Source: an uncultured Lachnospiraceae bacterium
GTDB lineage: Bacteria > Bacillota > Clostridia > Lachnospirales > Lachnospiraceae
DNA: 60,895 nt
Direction: 5' to 3'
NCBI GenBank assembly: GCA_900315055.1
Contig: OMXP01000011.1
Span: forward strand, 1 to 60,895
The notes beneath the pieces were generated by a model that saw only the letters and a program-made list of their open reading frames with translations, ran no database searches and was not told the DNA's origin. A program made the translations under genes and the position numbers. The first letter of the stretch is position 1; every line of letters starts with the position of its first letter. Positions 17,288-26,599 of this stretch are shown one piece after another.

Positions 17288-18344
17288 TTCCCGTTACCTC
17301 CTCCTGAAGAACCTCCACATCAAGGCCGCGGGCTTTGATGTAGTCGATCATGTCGCTCTGCATCTGTTCTCCCTCGGGCAGGCCCAGGATCATCTCTCCT
17401 CTTGCCACCCCGCCGACATCCTTGGTATCGGCCTTCAGGATGTTGACCGGTGTGTGGAAGTGCAGAATCATGTTGGCGATGACAGGCTCGAAGGACGACT
17501 GCGTGTTGAACACGATGCGGATCCTCTTTGCCTCGTGCAGGATGGGAACGGTCGGATCAGACCCGCTGATCTGTCCCTGTTCCTTCTCCCATTCGTCGGG
17601 GTCCTTGCCCTCGATGATGAGCATCTTGGCCGCATGGCTCTTCGGGTGGGTGAAGATTTCCTCCACCGCGCCGTTCTCGACGATGTGTCCCTTCTCAACG
17701 ATCGCCACGTGATGGCAGATCTCCCTGACGACGGACATCTGATGCGTGATGATCACGATCGTGATGCCTGTGTCCTGATTGATCTTCTTGAGAAGCTGCA
17801 GGATCGAGTTGGTCGTCTGCGGGTCAAGGGCTGAGGTTGCCTCGTCGCACAGAAGGATCTTCGGATTCGAAGCCAGTGCTCTTGCAATCGCAACGCGCTG
17901 CTTCTGTCCGCCGGAGAGCTGTGCCGGGAAGGCGTTTTCCTTATCGGAGAGCCCGACCGTTGAAAGCAGCTGTCTTGCTTTTGTCCTTGCCTCATCCTTT
18001 GCCACATGGGCCAGCTGCAGCGGGAACATCACGTTGTCGATGACGCTCTTCTGCATCAGCAGGTTGAAGCTCTGGAAGATCATCGCGACGGAACTTCTGA
18101 GGGTTCGCAGCTCCTTCTCGGAGAGCGTCTTCAGGTCCTGTCCTTCAATCCGGACATCTCCCGAGGTCGGAACCTCGAGATAGTTGAGGCATCTGACCAG
18201 CGTGCTCTTGCCGGCTCCGGACATACCGATGATGCCGTAGATATCTCCCTCCTCCACGGTAAAGTTGATGCCCTGAAGGGCATTGACCGTACCGTCCTTG
18301 GTGACGAAGGTCTTGGAGAGATTCCTAACTTCTATGATCGACAT
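17277..18344 (-). CDS. metN: Methionine ABC transporter ATP-binding protein
   Basis: 355 residues from MSIIEVRNLS. Walker A GMSGAGKST, signature LSGGQKQR, Walker B ILLCDEATSALD and the switch histidine in IIITHQ are all present. The C-terminal ~90 residues form the NIL domain, which binds methionine and inhibits transport when internal methionine is high, so transport is probably regulated allosterically as well. The ATG is preceded by AAAGGA at nine bases; an upstream TTG is less likely. It is the first gene of the operon behind a promoter and a leader of about 160 bases. Confidence 0.96.
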   Translation of the reverse strand: MSIIEVRNLSKTFVTKDGTVNALQGINFTVEEGDIYGIIGMSGAGKSTLVRCLNYLEVPTSGDVRIEGQDLKTLSEKELRTLRSSVAMIFQSFNLLMQKSVIDNVMFPLQLAHVAKDEARTKARQLLSTVGLSDKENAFPAQLSGGQKQRVAIARALASNPKILLCDEATSALDPQTTNSILQLLKKINQDTGITIVIITHQMSVVREICHHVAIVEKGHIVENGAVEEIFTHPKSHAAKMLIIEGKDPDEWEKEQGQISGSDPTVPILHEAKRIRIVFNTQSSFEPVIANMILHFHTPVNILKADTKDVGGVARGEMILGLPEGEQMQSDMIDYIKARGLDVEVLQEEVTGNVR

Positions 18345-18505
18345 GAGAATCAATCCTTTCCTTGTGGGTGTGTCGGAGCATCTTGGTTTCCCAAATCCTA
18401 CTCCTTTAGTCCCCTTTGAGTCAACGAAAACTGTCTGACAATGCTATTCCGGTTTGCCATATCCTGCAATAGTCTGAGGCTATATCCTCTCCGGACGCAC
18501 TACCG
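18345..18505 (-). promoter_or_regulatory. Structured 5' leader of metNIQ
   Basis: The leader is about 160 bases long. Possible hairpins include GAGG/CCTC around ATATAG, TTGC/GCAA around AGGATATG inside CTATT/AATAG, and TTGG/CCAA with a GAAA loop. I found no S-box (SAM-I) consensus and no T-box sequence. No regulatory mechanism can be assigned. Confidence 0.35.
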
Positions 18506-18511
18506 ACGCCC

Positions 18512-18541
18512 ATTATAGACGAAACCCATAGGACAGGGCAA
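18512..18541 (-). promoter_or_regulatory. Promoter of metNIQ
   Basis: On the minus strand TTGCCC and TATAAT are separated by 18 bases. The -35 lies only a few bases after the terminator of the upstream GH13 gene. Confidence 0.7.
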
Positions 18542-18544
18542 ATG

Positions 18545-18569
18545 AAAAGGCCGCCGGAGATCCGGCAGC
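18545..18569 (-). terminator. Terminator of GH13 gene
   Basis: GCTGCCGG/CCGGCGGC stem with a 4-base loop, then CTTTTC on the minus strand. Confidence 0.75.
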
Positions 18570-18599
18570 CCGTAAATCAGATGGCAGTCCTTTGGTTCG

Positions 18600-19910
18600 T
18601 CAGCGCTCGCACTTCCAGAACGCCGCATAATACGGCGGCATGTGGGAACCGCCGCCGAAGTCATGCTTTTCACCCGTGATTAGGTCCACGGCCATGCCGC
18701 AGCCCGCATCGAAGTGGGCCGTGTACTCATTGCTGTCCGCATTGATGGCAACAAGAACTCTCTCGTGCTCGCTCTTTCTCTCGAAGATGCACTGTCTGTT
18801 CGTCAGAACGACACTGCGGAAATCTCCGTAATTTAAGGCCTCGCTCTCCCGCTTTGCCTTCGCAAGCTTCGAGATCCATTCGGTGAGATCTGTCCACTCG
18901 GGTTTGTCGATGGCCGGGCGAAGAGCCGGGTCTCCGTCCTTCTTATCTCCCTTGATGCCCCATTCACTTCCATAATAGATGCACGGATATCCCGGCATGC
19001 CAAAGCACATCGCATAGATCAGGGGAAGGTGTGCAGGATTTGTCAGGATGCTCGCCACTCTCGTGACATCGTGGTTGTCCACGAAGTTCATCAGATGATA
19101 GCCGTGGTAGAGTGTCCAGGGATCCGAGCCGAACTGCCGGATCAGCGAATGATTGATCTCGAACATGTTCATGGAGTTGAAGCTCGAGTAGAGTCCCTTG
19201 TAGCACTCGTAGTTCGTGCAGGACTCCAGCATCTCGTTGTTCACGATCTGCCGGTAATCGCCGCCAAGGATCTCACCGATCAGGTAGAAGTCCTGCTTCT
19301 TCTGATCGACCTCCCAGCGAAGGCGCTTCAGGAAGTCCCGATCCACCATATAAGCAACGTCGAGCCTGAGGCCGTCGATGCCGAAGTAATCGATCCAGTA
19401 CTTCACGCAGTCGATGAGATAGTCACAGACCGCCGGATTTCGAAGGTTCAGCTTGACGAGGTCATAGTTGCCCTCCCAGCCCTCGTACCACAGACCGTCA
19501 TTCCAGGCATCATTTCCGCCGAAGTTGATGTAGAACCAGTCCCTGTAGGCACTGTTCTCACGATTCTTCACCACGTCCAGGAACATCGGGCAGCCGCGTC
19601 CCACGTGATTGAACACGCCGTCGAGCACCACGCGGATTCCTGCCTCGTGCAGGGCATCGCAGACCTTCTTGAAATCCTCGTTCGTGCCCAGGCGCACGTC
19701 GATCTTATTATAATCCCGTGTATTATAACCGTGGGTGTCCGACTCGAACACCGGTCCGAAATACACCGCCGAGACATTCAGCTTCACAAGGTGCGGGATC
19801 CAGTCGAGCACTTTCAGGATCCGATGCTCGAGCACGCCGTCATTGCCAAACGGTGCGCCGCACATGCCGAGGGGATAAATCTGGTAGAACACGCTCTCTT
19901 CAGCCCACAT
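18600..19910 (-). CDS. GH13 alpha-amylase family glycosidase
   Basis: 436 residues with no signal peptide, so it is cytoplasmic. The start MWAEESVFYQIYPLGMCGAP is typical of a clostridial group usually labelled alpha-amylase or maltodextrin glucosidase. The conserved regions are clear: VVLDGVFNHV (94-103), GLRLDVA with nucleophile D184, LIGEIL with acid/base E213, and FVDNHD with D281. It should hydrolyse alpha-1,4 glucans or maltodextrins imported from outside. The ribosome site is GGAG before TAAACT and the ATG. It is a single gene with its own promoter, operator-like palindrome and terminator. No sugar transporter lies nearby. Confidence 0.9.
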   Translation of the reverse strand: MWAEESVFYQIYPLGMCGAPFGNDGVLEHRILKVLDWIPHLVKLNVSAVYFGPVFESDTHGYNTRDYNKIDVRLGTNEDFKKVCDALHEAGIRVVLDGVFNHVGRGCPMFLDVVKNRENSAYRDWFYINFGGNDAWNDGLWYEGWEGNYDLVKLNLRNPAVCDYLIDCVKYWIDYFGIDGLRLDVAYMVDRDFLKRLRWEVDQKKQDFYLIGEILGGDYRQIVNNEMLESCTNYECYKGLYSSFNSMNMFEINHSLIRQFGSDPWTLYHGYHLMNFVDNHDVTRVASILTNPAHLPLIYAMCFGMPGYPCIYYGSEWGIKGDKKDGDPALRPAIDKPEWTDLTEWISKLAKAKRESEALNYGDFRSVVLTNRQCIFERKSEHERVLVAINADSNEYTAHFDAGCGMAVDLITGEKHDFGGGSHMPPYYAAFWKCER

Positions 19911-19985
19911 AGTTTACTCCTTTCGTCCGGCTTTCTCGGAAAATCGACCGGCCGGAAAATCCAAACAACGGTATTTGACCGCAAC

Positions 19986-20021
19986 ATTATATCCGATTTT
20001 GTAGTTCAACGAAACTGAACT
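19986..20021 (-). promoter_or_regulatory. Promoter and palindrome of GH13 gene
   Basis: A TATAAT box (19986-19991) lies 75 bases before the GH13 ATG. Immediately upstream, where the -35 should be, is the inverted repeat AGTTCA-N7-TGAACT (20003-20021). A repressor binding there would cover the -35, as expected for a sugar-responsive regulator. No regulator gene is adjacent. Confidence 0.5.
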
Positions 20022-20370
20022 TTTTCAAATTGAGTTTCCATAATTTTGTTGACTGTTATGTTTCTGCTCTCTGACCAGGCCCTGAAATTCGCGGTTTTGT
20101 GAATAGGTCCTCAAACGGCTTTATTTTGCCGGTTTTTATCACTCCGGGTCTGTGGAAATCCCCAGAATCCCCAGAGTTATCCACATTGACACAGGTGTCA
20201 TCTCATGTGTCAGCAGCCTTTTCAGGGGGCAAATTGTCGCCATCTGACAGACAAATGTCTCCTATTTCAGGTGACATATTTTTCTCATCTCCGGCCGATC
20301 TTCTGTCCACAACTTCCGGTCCGTGGATAACGTGGATAACTGTGCCCGATGTGCGTCTTTTGGTGGAAAT
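20022..20370. other. Intergenic region with DnaA-box-like and TGTCA repeats
   Basis: No gene is seen. TTATCCACA, the DnaA-box consensus, occurs at 20177-20185. The 9-mer CGTGGATAA, one base off the reverse complement, occurs twice head to tail at 20322-20339. Palindromes TGACAC-AG-GTGTCA (20187-20200) and AGACA-AA-TGTCT (20249-20260) lie between them, with further TGTCA/TGACA copies. No hairpin followed by T is obvious for the helicase gene that ends here. Confidence 0.6.
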
Positions 20371-23046
20371 TCAAAGCCATTCGCCCCAGAACCTTTCCAC
20401 AAAGCCTGCGATTTCCCCGCTCGAACACGGATGGAGGTCCTTCCACTCCCTCGGATAGAGCTTCTGATAGGCTCTCGTCACAAACCGATCGTCCATGAGG
20501 ACCACAACACCCACATCGTCCTGGGTGCGGATCACGCGCCCGGCCGCCTGGAGCACCTTGTTCATGCCGGGGTAGCGGTAGGCAAAGTCAAAGCCGTTTC
20601 GACCATGATGGTCGAAGTAATCCTTCAGAATCTCGCGTTCCGTTCCAATCTGCGGAATACCCGGCCCCACGATGCCGACGCCGATGAGGCTGTCTCTTCG
20701 AAGGTCAATTCCCTCGCTGAAGATCCCGCCGAGAACGCAGAACCCGATGAGGGTCTCGTCCTGCCGGCCGTTCTCGAAGCGCTGAAGGAAAGCCTCCCGC
20801 TCCAGCTCGCTCATGTGCTGCGTCTGAAGGAGCAGGTGCACGTCCCGGTTCTCCGTAAGGCCAAAGCCGTTGACCGGCGGCAGGTTTTCGGTGATCACAT
20901 CGGTCAGCAGGGCCTCAGGAAGGAGCGGAACTCCGGAAGGAAGAAGCTCTTCCTGCTGCTGCGTCGCCTGCGTCTCAAAGAGAGAGAGCTGCACGTCCTG
21001 CGGTGCTCTTTTCTTTTCCTCCTCGATGTGTATGGTCTCGATCTGATCGTCCGTTATGCCGGTGAGACTCTTAAAGTAAGATGTTTCCTCCAGGAGAAAC
21101 TGATAGGACGGGAAAAAGATCATGTAGTTGCCGTGCCGCTGCCCCGTAAATGCGCGGATACAGGCAGCGATCTTCGCATACTGTCCTTCGGAGCGCTGAG
21201 CATACCTGCTTGTCACGTCCTGTACGAGAAAGATTCCCTGTTTTTCCGGATCAAACACGGAGTGGGCATAGATCTCATAGTCATCCCCTGTTCCGCCAAG
21301 GAGCGGTTTGTAGTAGGTGATGGGAAGAAGGGTTGCCGAGAACAGAATGGTGGACCTGCCCCGCATCATGCACTCCCGAAGGCACTTGGACGGATCCACG
21401 CAGAAAAGATGCACGGCAAACTTCCCGCCCTCTTCGAGGCACGCATAGTTTGTGTAATGGTCGTCCTCCTTCTGCAGGATCAGATTGAAATGGCAGATGC
21501 TGAAATAGAAGTCGAGAAACTGCGGCCGGACCGCTTCCTTTTCCCTGAACAGAGGGTCCTTCGCCAGGGCACCGCTCTGGCGGGCTATTCTCTCCTGCTG
21601 CAGCACCTCGCTCATCGCGTCCTGCAGAAGCTGCACATCGCCGGAGAGCTCGTCGACATCGGGGAGAATCATCGCATCGCCGATCCATTTTCCCTTCAAG
21701 TTTCCCTCCCGATAGATGGACTCGATTCTTCGCATGGCCGTGTTGCATTTCATGATGGGATTGCTGATGGACGAATAGAGTTCTCCGAAAAGAGTCCTTG
21801 CCTGCAGAAGATCCTGCCGGGCAAGGGCTGCGCTGTACATGTCCCGTCCCCGGTCCACCAGGTTGTGGGCCTCATCGACGAGAAAGACCGGCATCTCACG
21901 GGTTCTTCCCGCGCCGTCGCCGAAGAAACGGCGAAGATAGGCATGAGGATCGAAGACATAGTTGTAGTCCGCGATGATGACATCGCAGAACAGGGAGAGA
22001 TCAAGGGAGAGTTCGAAGGGACAGACATTGTATTCAAAGGCCGTTCTCTGAATGCTGTCCCGGTCAAAGGTATCGGTTTTGACAAGAAGGGAATACAGGG
22101 CATCATTGATCCGGTCATAATGTCCCCTGGCACGAAGGCAGTGGTCCGGATCGCACTGCGGGCGGTCCATGACACAGATTTTGTCCTTTGCGGTCAGCTG
22201 AACGCTCTTGATCTTCAGTGCATGGTCCCGAAGAAGATCCAGGGTCCCCGCAGCCGCGGTGCCAAGGACAGTCTTTGCCGTGAGGTAGAAGATCCGCTGT
22301 GTCTTCCCTTCTCCCATTGCCTTGATGGCAGGAAAGAGCGTCGTGATGGTCTTCCCGGTTCCGGTGGGCGCCTCGAGATAGAGTTTGCGTTTGTGGACAA
22401 TCGTCCGGTACACGCCGGCAGCAAGCTCCTTCTGCCCGCTGCGGTAGGGATAGGGAAATTCCAGGGCATGGATGGAATCGGTCCGCTGTTTGTTCCAGTC
22501 CTTTCGAAAATCCAGCCACTTCTGATACCGGTGAAGAAGAGAATCCATCCAGCCGGAGAGATCCTCCATCGTCCACTCCTCAAAGAAATATCGGATCTTC
22601 TCACTGGCGAGATTGCAGTAGGTCATGCGGACATTGACCCGCTTCAGATCATGGTCCTTTGCATACATGTAGGCATAGCAGCGCGCCTGCGCAAGGTGCA
22701 CGGCCTTTGGCTTCCGGATTCTTCCGACATTGCGGTAGGTCGTCTTGATTTCATCGATCGTCCAGAAATTTCCCTCGCTCATTGCGTAGGATTCCGGGAT
22801 TCTACCATAATAAATGCCGTCCGCCCGCCCCTCGAGGACGAGATCGTCCGTCTCCAGAAGAAGCGGTACTTCAGAGGCATACTGCTCCCCCGCATCCTTC
22901 TGAAGCTTCCGGTGCATGCGGGAGCCCTCCTGCATCGTGATCTCCGAGGCTCCCCCGTTTCGATTGTCGATATCTCCCTCGCGGTAGAGAAACTCCACCA
23001 GCGTGCGCACGGAGATCGTGATCTTCCACTCGTCCATGTCCATCAT
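20371..23046 (-). CDS. PD-(D/E)XK nuclease fused to XPD/DinG-type helicase
   Basis: 891 residues from MMDMDEWKIT. The N-terminal ~150 residues carry a nuclease-like pattern: GRAD (D75), DEIK (E99, K101) and AQARCYAYM (Q120). The superfamily 2 helicase follows with Walker A APTGTGKT (225-232) and DEAH at 391-394. Four cysteines (C291, C298, C303, C342) lie between them where XPD/DinG enzymes bind an iron-sulfur cluster. The C-terminal motif QAAGRVIR is helicase motif VI. It is probably a repair or replication-fork enzyme that unwinds and cuts DNA. None of the candidate ATG starts has a good ribosome site, and an upstream terminator lies just before them, so the start is uncertain. Confidence 0.87.
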   Translation of the reverse strand: MMDMDEWKITISVRTLVEFLYREGDIDNRNGGASEITMQEGSRMHRKLQKDAGEQYASEVPLLLETDDLVLEGRADGIYYGRIPESYAMSEGNFWTIDEIKTTYRNVGRIRKPKAVHLAQARCYAYMYAKDHDLKRVNVRMTYCNLASEKIRYFFEEWTMEDLSGWMDSLLHRYQKWLDFRKDWNKQRTDSIHALEFPYPYRSGQKELAAGVYRTIVHKRKLYLEAPTGTGKTITTLFPAIKAMGEGKTQRIFYLTAKTVLGTAAAGTLDLLRDHALKIKSVQLTAKDKICVMDRPQCDPDHCLRARGHYDRINDALYSLLVKTDTFDRDSIQRTAFEYNVCPFELSLDLSLFCDVIIADYNYVFDPHAYLRRFFGDGAGRTREMPVFLVDEAHNLVDRGRDMYSAALARQDLLQARTLFGELYSSISNPIMKCNTAMRRIESIYREGNLKGKWIGDAMILPDVDELSGDVQLLQDAMSEVLQQERIARQSGALAKDPLFREKEAVRPQFLDFYFSICHFNLILQKEDDHYTNYACLEEGGKFAVHLFCVDPSKCLRECMMRGRSTILFSATLLPITYYKPLLGGTGDDYEIYAHSVFDPEKQGIFLVQDVTSRYAQRSEGQYAKIAACIRAFTGQRHGNYMIFFPSYQFLLEETSYFKSLTGITDDQIETIHIEEEKKRAPQDVQLSLFETQATQQQEELLPSGVPLLPEALLTDVITENLPPVNGFGLTENRDVHLLLQTQHMSELEREAFLQRFENGRQDETLIGFCVLGGIFSEGIDLRRDSLIGVGIVGPGIPQIGTEREILKDYFDHHGRNGFDFAYRYPGMNKVLQAAGRVIRTQDDVGVVVLMDDRFVTRAYQKLYPREWKDLHPCSSGEIAGFVERFWGEWL

Positions 23047-23053
23047 GATAGCA

Positions 23054-23084
23054 CAAAAAAACGCCCATCCCGGACGGGATGAGC
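23054..23084 (-). terminator. Terminator of HPr-like gene
   Basis: GCTCATCCC and GGGATGGGC pair with one mismatch and are followed by a run of seven T on the minus strand, just before the helicase start. Confidence 0.8.
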
Positions 23085-23112
23085 GCACATGTTACCTTGC
23101 CGCAAATACTGA

Positions 23113-23352
23113 CTAACAGGCGATGGCATAGCCTCTGATCAGGTTTTCAAAATCTGCGTTGTAGCCACTGTAAGAAACCACCAGGTTGCCGCGCAGGTTG
23201 AGGGACATGACTCCCAGGATCGACTTTGCATCTACATACTGATTGGTGTAACCGTCCGATGCGATATCAATATCAAAATCGCACTTCGACGCTGTGTTGA
23301 CAAACCGCTGAATATCAGCCGGTGCCAGCTTGATGACATGTTCTGTTCTCAT
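23113..23352 (-). CDS. HPr-like protein lacking the active histidine
   Basis: 79 residues. The segment VDAKSILGVMSLNLRGNL (about residues 40-57) matches the serine-46 region of HPr, the phosphocarrier of the sugar phosphotransferase system. Where HPr has GLHARPA with the phosphorylated histidine, this protein has LAPADIQRFVNTASK, so it cannot carry phosphate in the normal way. The serine in KSILGV is retained, which leaves room for a regulatory role like Crh. The ATG has GGAGC seven to eight bases upstream. It is transcribed alone, behind its own promoter and before its own terminator. Confidence 0.75.
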   Translation of the reverse strand: MRTEHVIKLAPADIQRFVNTASKCDFDIDIASDGYTNQYVDAKSILGVMSLNLRGNLVVSYSGYNADFENLIRGYAIAC

Positions 23353-23458
23353 GGCTTCCGCTCCTTTCCAGGCCGGTTTTCAAGGTCTGAAATCCAATTT
23401 CAATTTTCCCCAACCCCGGTTTCACCTGAAATCGGGTAATCCTCCTGTAGTTGTCCGT

Positions 23459-23486
23459 ATTATAGCGAAATTTTTCGAAAAGTAAA
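23459..23486 (-). promoter_or_regulatory. Promoter of HPr-like gene
   Basis: On the minus strand TTTACT and TATAAT are 16 bases apart. The spacer holds the TTTCGAA-type motif that recurs 262 bases upstream. Confidence 0.5.
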
Positions 23487-23759
23487 TGGTTAAATTGAAA
23501 CATAGATGTAATCGTTTTCATTTTCTCCGCTGAAATTTATACGAATTGTAAATTTCCCTCCGGTTTTCCTGACTGATTCCGCTATTCTGCTGAATACCTG
23601 CCCGTGATTTTCTTTGGTTCCTAAAAAACATTCCCCCGTCGCTCCGCAAAATCTCGAAAACTTTGTCGTAAATTGCAGTTTCCGCAGATTTTCGGTGTTC
23701 CAGGGTCTCCGGATCCGGCCACTGTATTCGAAATTCTTCGAAAGTAAAGTCCGTTCATC

Positions 23760-23789
23760 TTGCAATAAAGATATTGTTGCGATTAAAAT
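23760..23789 (+). promoter_or_regulatory. Likely promoter of asnA
   Basis: TTGCAA and TAAAAT are 18 bases apart, leaving a leader of about 100 bases before the asnA ATG. Confidence 0.5.
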
Positions 23790-23897
23790 GGGCATAGTGC
23801 TTCAATGGTGAAGTGAGAACAAACCCTGCGTGAAGACGTATGGTTTTTTTTGTCTTCAATGCCGTGCACAATACTAGGAAAGGTACCAGCGAACATC

Positions 23898-24905
23898 ATG
23901 GAGAATCTTCGTATTCCGAAAAACTACTCGTCCGCACTGGATCTGCATGAGACACAGGTGGCCATCAAGGTGGTCAAGGACTTCTTCCAGAACCTTCTGG
24001 CAGAGCGTCTGAACCTGCTGCGTGTCTCGGCACCGCTTTTTGTAGATCCGACCACAGGCCTGAATGATAACCTCAACGGCGTGGAACGCCCGGTGTCGTT
24101 TGACATCAAGGAGACCGGCAAAAACGGGGAGGTCGTTCAGTCCCTGGCGAAGTGGAAACGCTATGCTCTGAAAAAGTACGGATTTTCCATCGGGGAAGGT
24201 CTTTACACCGACATGAGCGCCATCCGCCGCGATGAAGTGACCGACAATATCCACTCGATCTACGTCGACCAGTGGGACTGGGAAAAGGCGATGCGCTATG
24301 AGGACCGGAACCTGGAGTTCCTCAAGGATACGGTCCGCAGCGTGTACCGCGTTCTGCAGAAGACCGAGAAATACATGTTCATCCGCTATGATTACATCGA
24401 GGAGATCCTGCCGGAGGATATCTTCTTCATCACGACCTCCGATCTGGAGCGCATGTATCCGCAGTTCAATACAAAGGAGCGCGAGTATCAGATCACGAGA
24501 GCAAAGGGTGCGGTCTGTCTCATGCAGATCGGCGACAAGCTTGCCGACGGCAAGCCGCATGACGGCCGTGCACCGGACTACGATGACTGGCAGCTCAACG
24601 CGGATATCCTGGTTTATTATCCGGTCCTTGACATTGCCCTGGAACTCTCTTCCATGGGAATCCGCGTGGATGCAAAGTCCCTTGCAGAGCAGCTGAAGAA
24701 GGCAGGCTGTGAGGAGCGGGCAAAGCTTCCTTTCCAGAAGGCCATCCTCAACAACGAGCTGCCCTACTCCATCGGCGGCGGCATCGGACAGAGCAGACTG
24801 TGCATGTTCTTCCTTCGGAAGGCTCACATCGGCGAGGTACAGTGTTCTCTCTGGCCGGACGATGTGGTCAAAACCTGTGAGGAGAACGGAGTGCATCTTC
24901 TTTGA
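23898..24905 (+). CDS. asnA: Aspartate-ammonia ligase
   Basis: 335 residues from MENLRIPKNYSS. It makes asparagine from aspartate, ammonia and ATP. The fold is related to class II aminoacyl-tRNA synthetases. Family segments include SAPLFVDPTTGLNDNLNGVE-type sequence, PVSFDIK, YVDQWDWEK and the C-terminal GGGIGQSRLCMFFL. The start matches the usual family N-terminus (MxxLxIPxNY). An in-frame ATG 16 codons earlier was rejected. The ribosome site AGGAAAGG is rather far away (13-14 bases). Its neighbour gdhA also uses ammonia, so this is a small nitrogen-assimilation cluster, though each gene has its own promoter and terminator. Confidence 0.96.
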   Translation: MENLRIPKNYSSALDLHETQVAIKVVKDFFQNLLAERLNLLRVSAPLFVDPTTGLNDNLNGVERPVSFDIKETGKNGEVVQSLAKWKRYALKKYGFSIGEGLYTDMSAIRRDEVTDNIHSIYVDQWDWEKAMRYEDRNLEFLKDTVRSVYRVLQKTEKYMFIRYDYIEEILPEDIFFITTSDLERMYPQFNTKEREYQITRAKGAVCLMQIGDKLADGKPHDGRAPDYDDWQLNADILVYYPVLDIALELSSMGIRVDAKSLAEQLKKAGCEERAKLPFQKAILNNELPYSIGGGIGQSRLCMFFLRKAHIGEVQCSLWPDDVVKTCEENGVHLL

Positions 24906-24946
24906 CCATTTAAGTCTATTTCATTCATATCCTATTGAACGCATGA

Positions 24947-24988
24947 ACGGGATTTCGTTGGTCTTTCCGACGGGAATCCCGTTTTTGT
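24947..24988 (+). terminator. Terminator of asnA
   Basis: AACGGGATT/AATCCCGTT stem, with a long T-rich tract downstream. Confidence 0.8.
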
Positions 24989-24999
24989 TTTGTTTTTTC

Positions 25000-26434
<1,435 letters not shown>

Positions 26435-26472
26435 TCCTGATGATCTTTTGTCTGTAATCTGTTGTTTTTACG

Positions 26473-26501
26473 GGCTGTGCCTTCGGGCACAGCCTTTTTT
26501 T
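26473..26501 (+). terminator. Terminator of gdhA
   Basis: GGCTGTGCC-TTCG-GGCACAGCC, a UUCG tetraloop hairpin followed by seven T. Confidence 0.95.
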
Positions 26502-26599
26502 ATGCAGTTTTCCGAGTTTTGTATGGCAGTTTCGCACCTTCTGATTTAAAATGATAAAGAGTCTGTACGGCAGCTCAAATATCCCGAAAGCGAATAAAG

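Larger units (their letters stand above)
23353..23897. other. AT-rich intergenic region with repeated promoter-like motif
   Basis: No gene is supported. Two similar sequences in the same orientation, CGAAATTTTTCGAAAAGTAAA (23466-23486, broken by one base) and CGAAATTCTTCGAAAGTAAA (23729-23748), each read on the minus strand as TTTACT, a 16-base spacer and a -10-like hexamer. The right part is the asnA leader, with CTTCA/TGAAG and TGAAGAC/GTCTTCA hairpins, the latter with eight T in its loop. Confidence 0.5.

Noticed and set aside
18345..18541. S-box (SAM-I) riboswitch before metN
   Set aside because: The expected conserved blocks (such as AGAGNGGNNGAGGGA and GGCAACC) are not present.
20022..20370. 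Chromosomal origin of replication
   Set aside because: DnaA-box-like sites are present, but there is no dnaA, dnaN or rpmH nearby and no obvious strand switch of genes at this point.
20323..23082. A 919-residue open frame on the plus strand, antisense to the helicase gene
   Set aside because: It exists because of high GC in the third codon position of the real gene. It shows no domain and no ribosome site, while the opposite strand has clear helicase motifs.
23490..23795. A 101-residue minus-strand frame in the AT-rich gap
   Set aside because: It has no good ribosome site, overlaps a promoter-like repeat and looks like no protein family.
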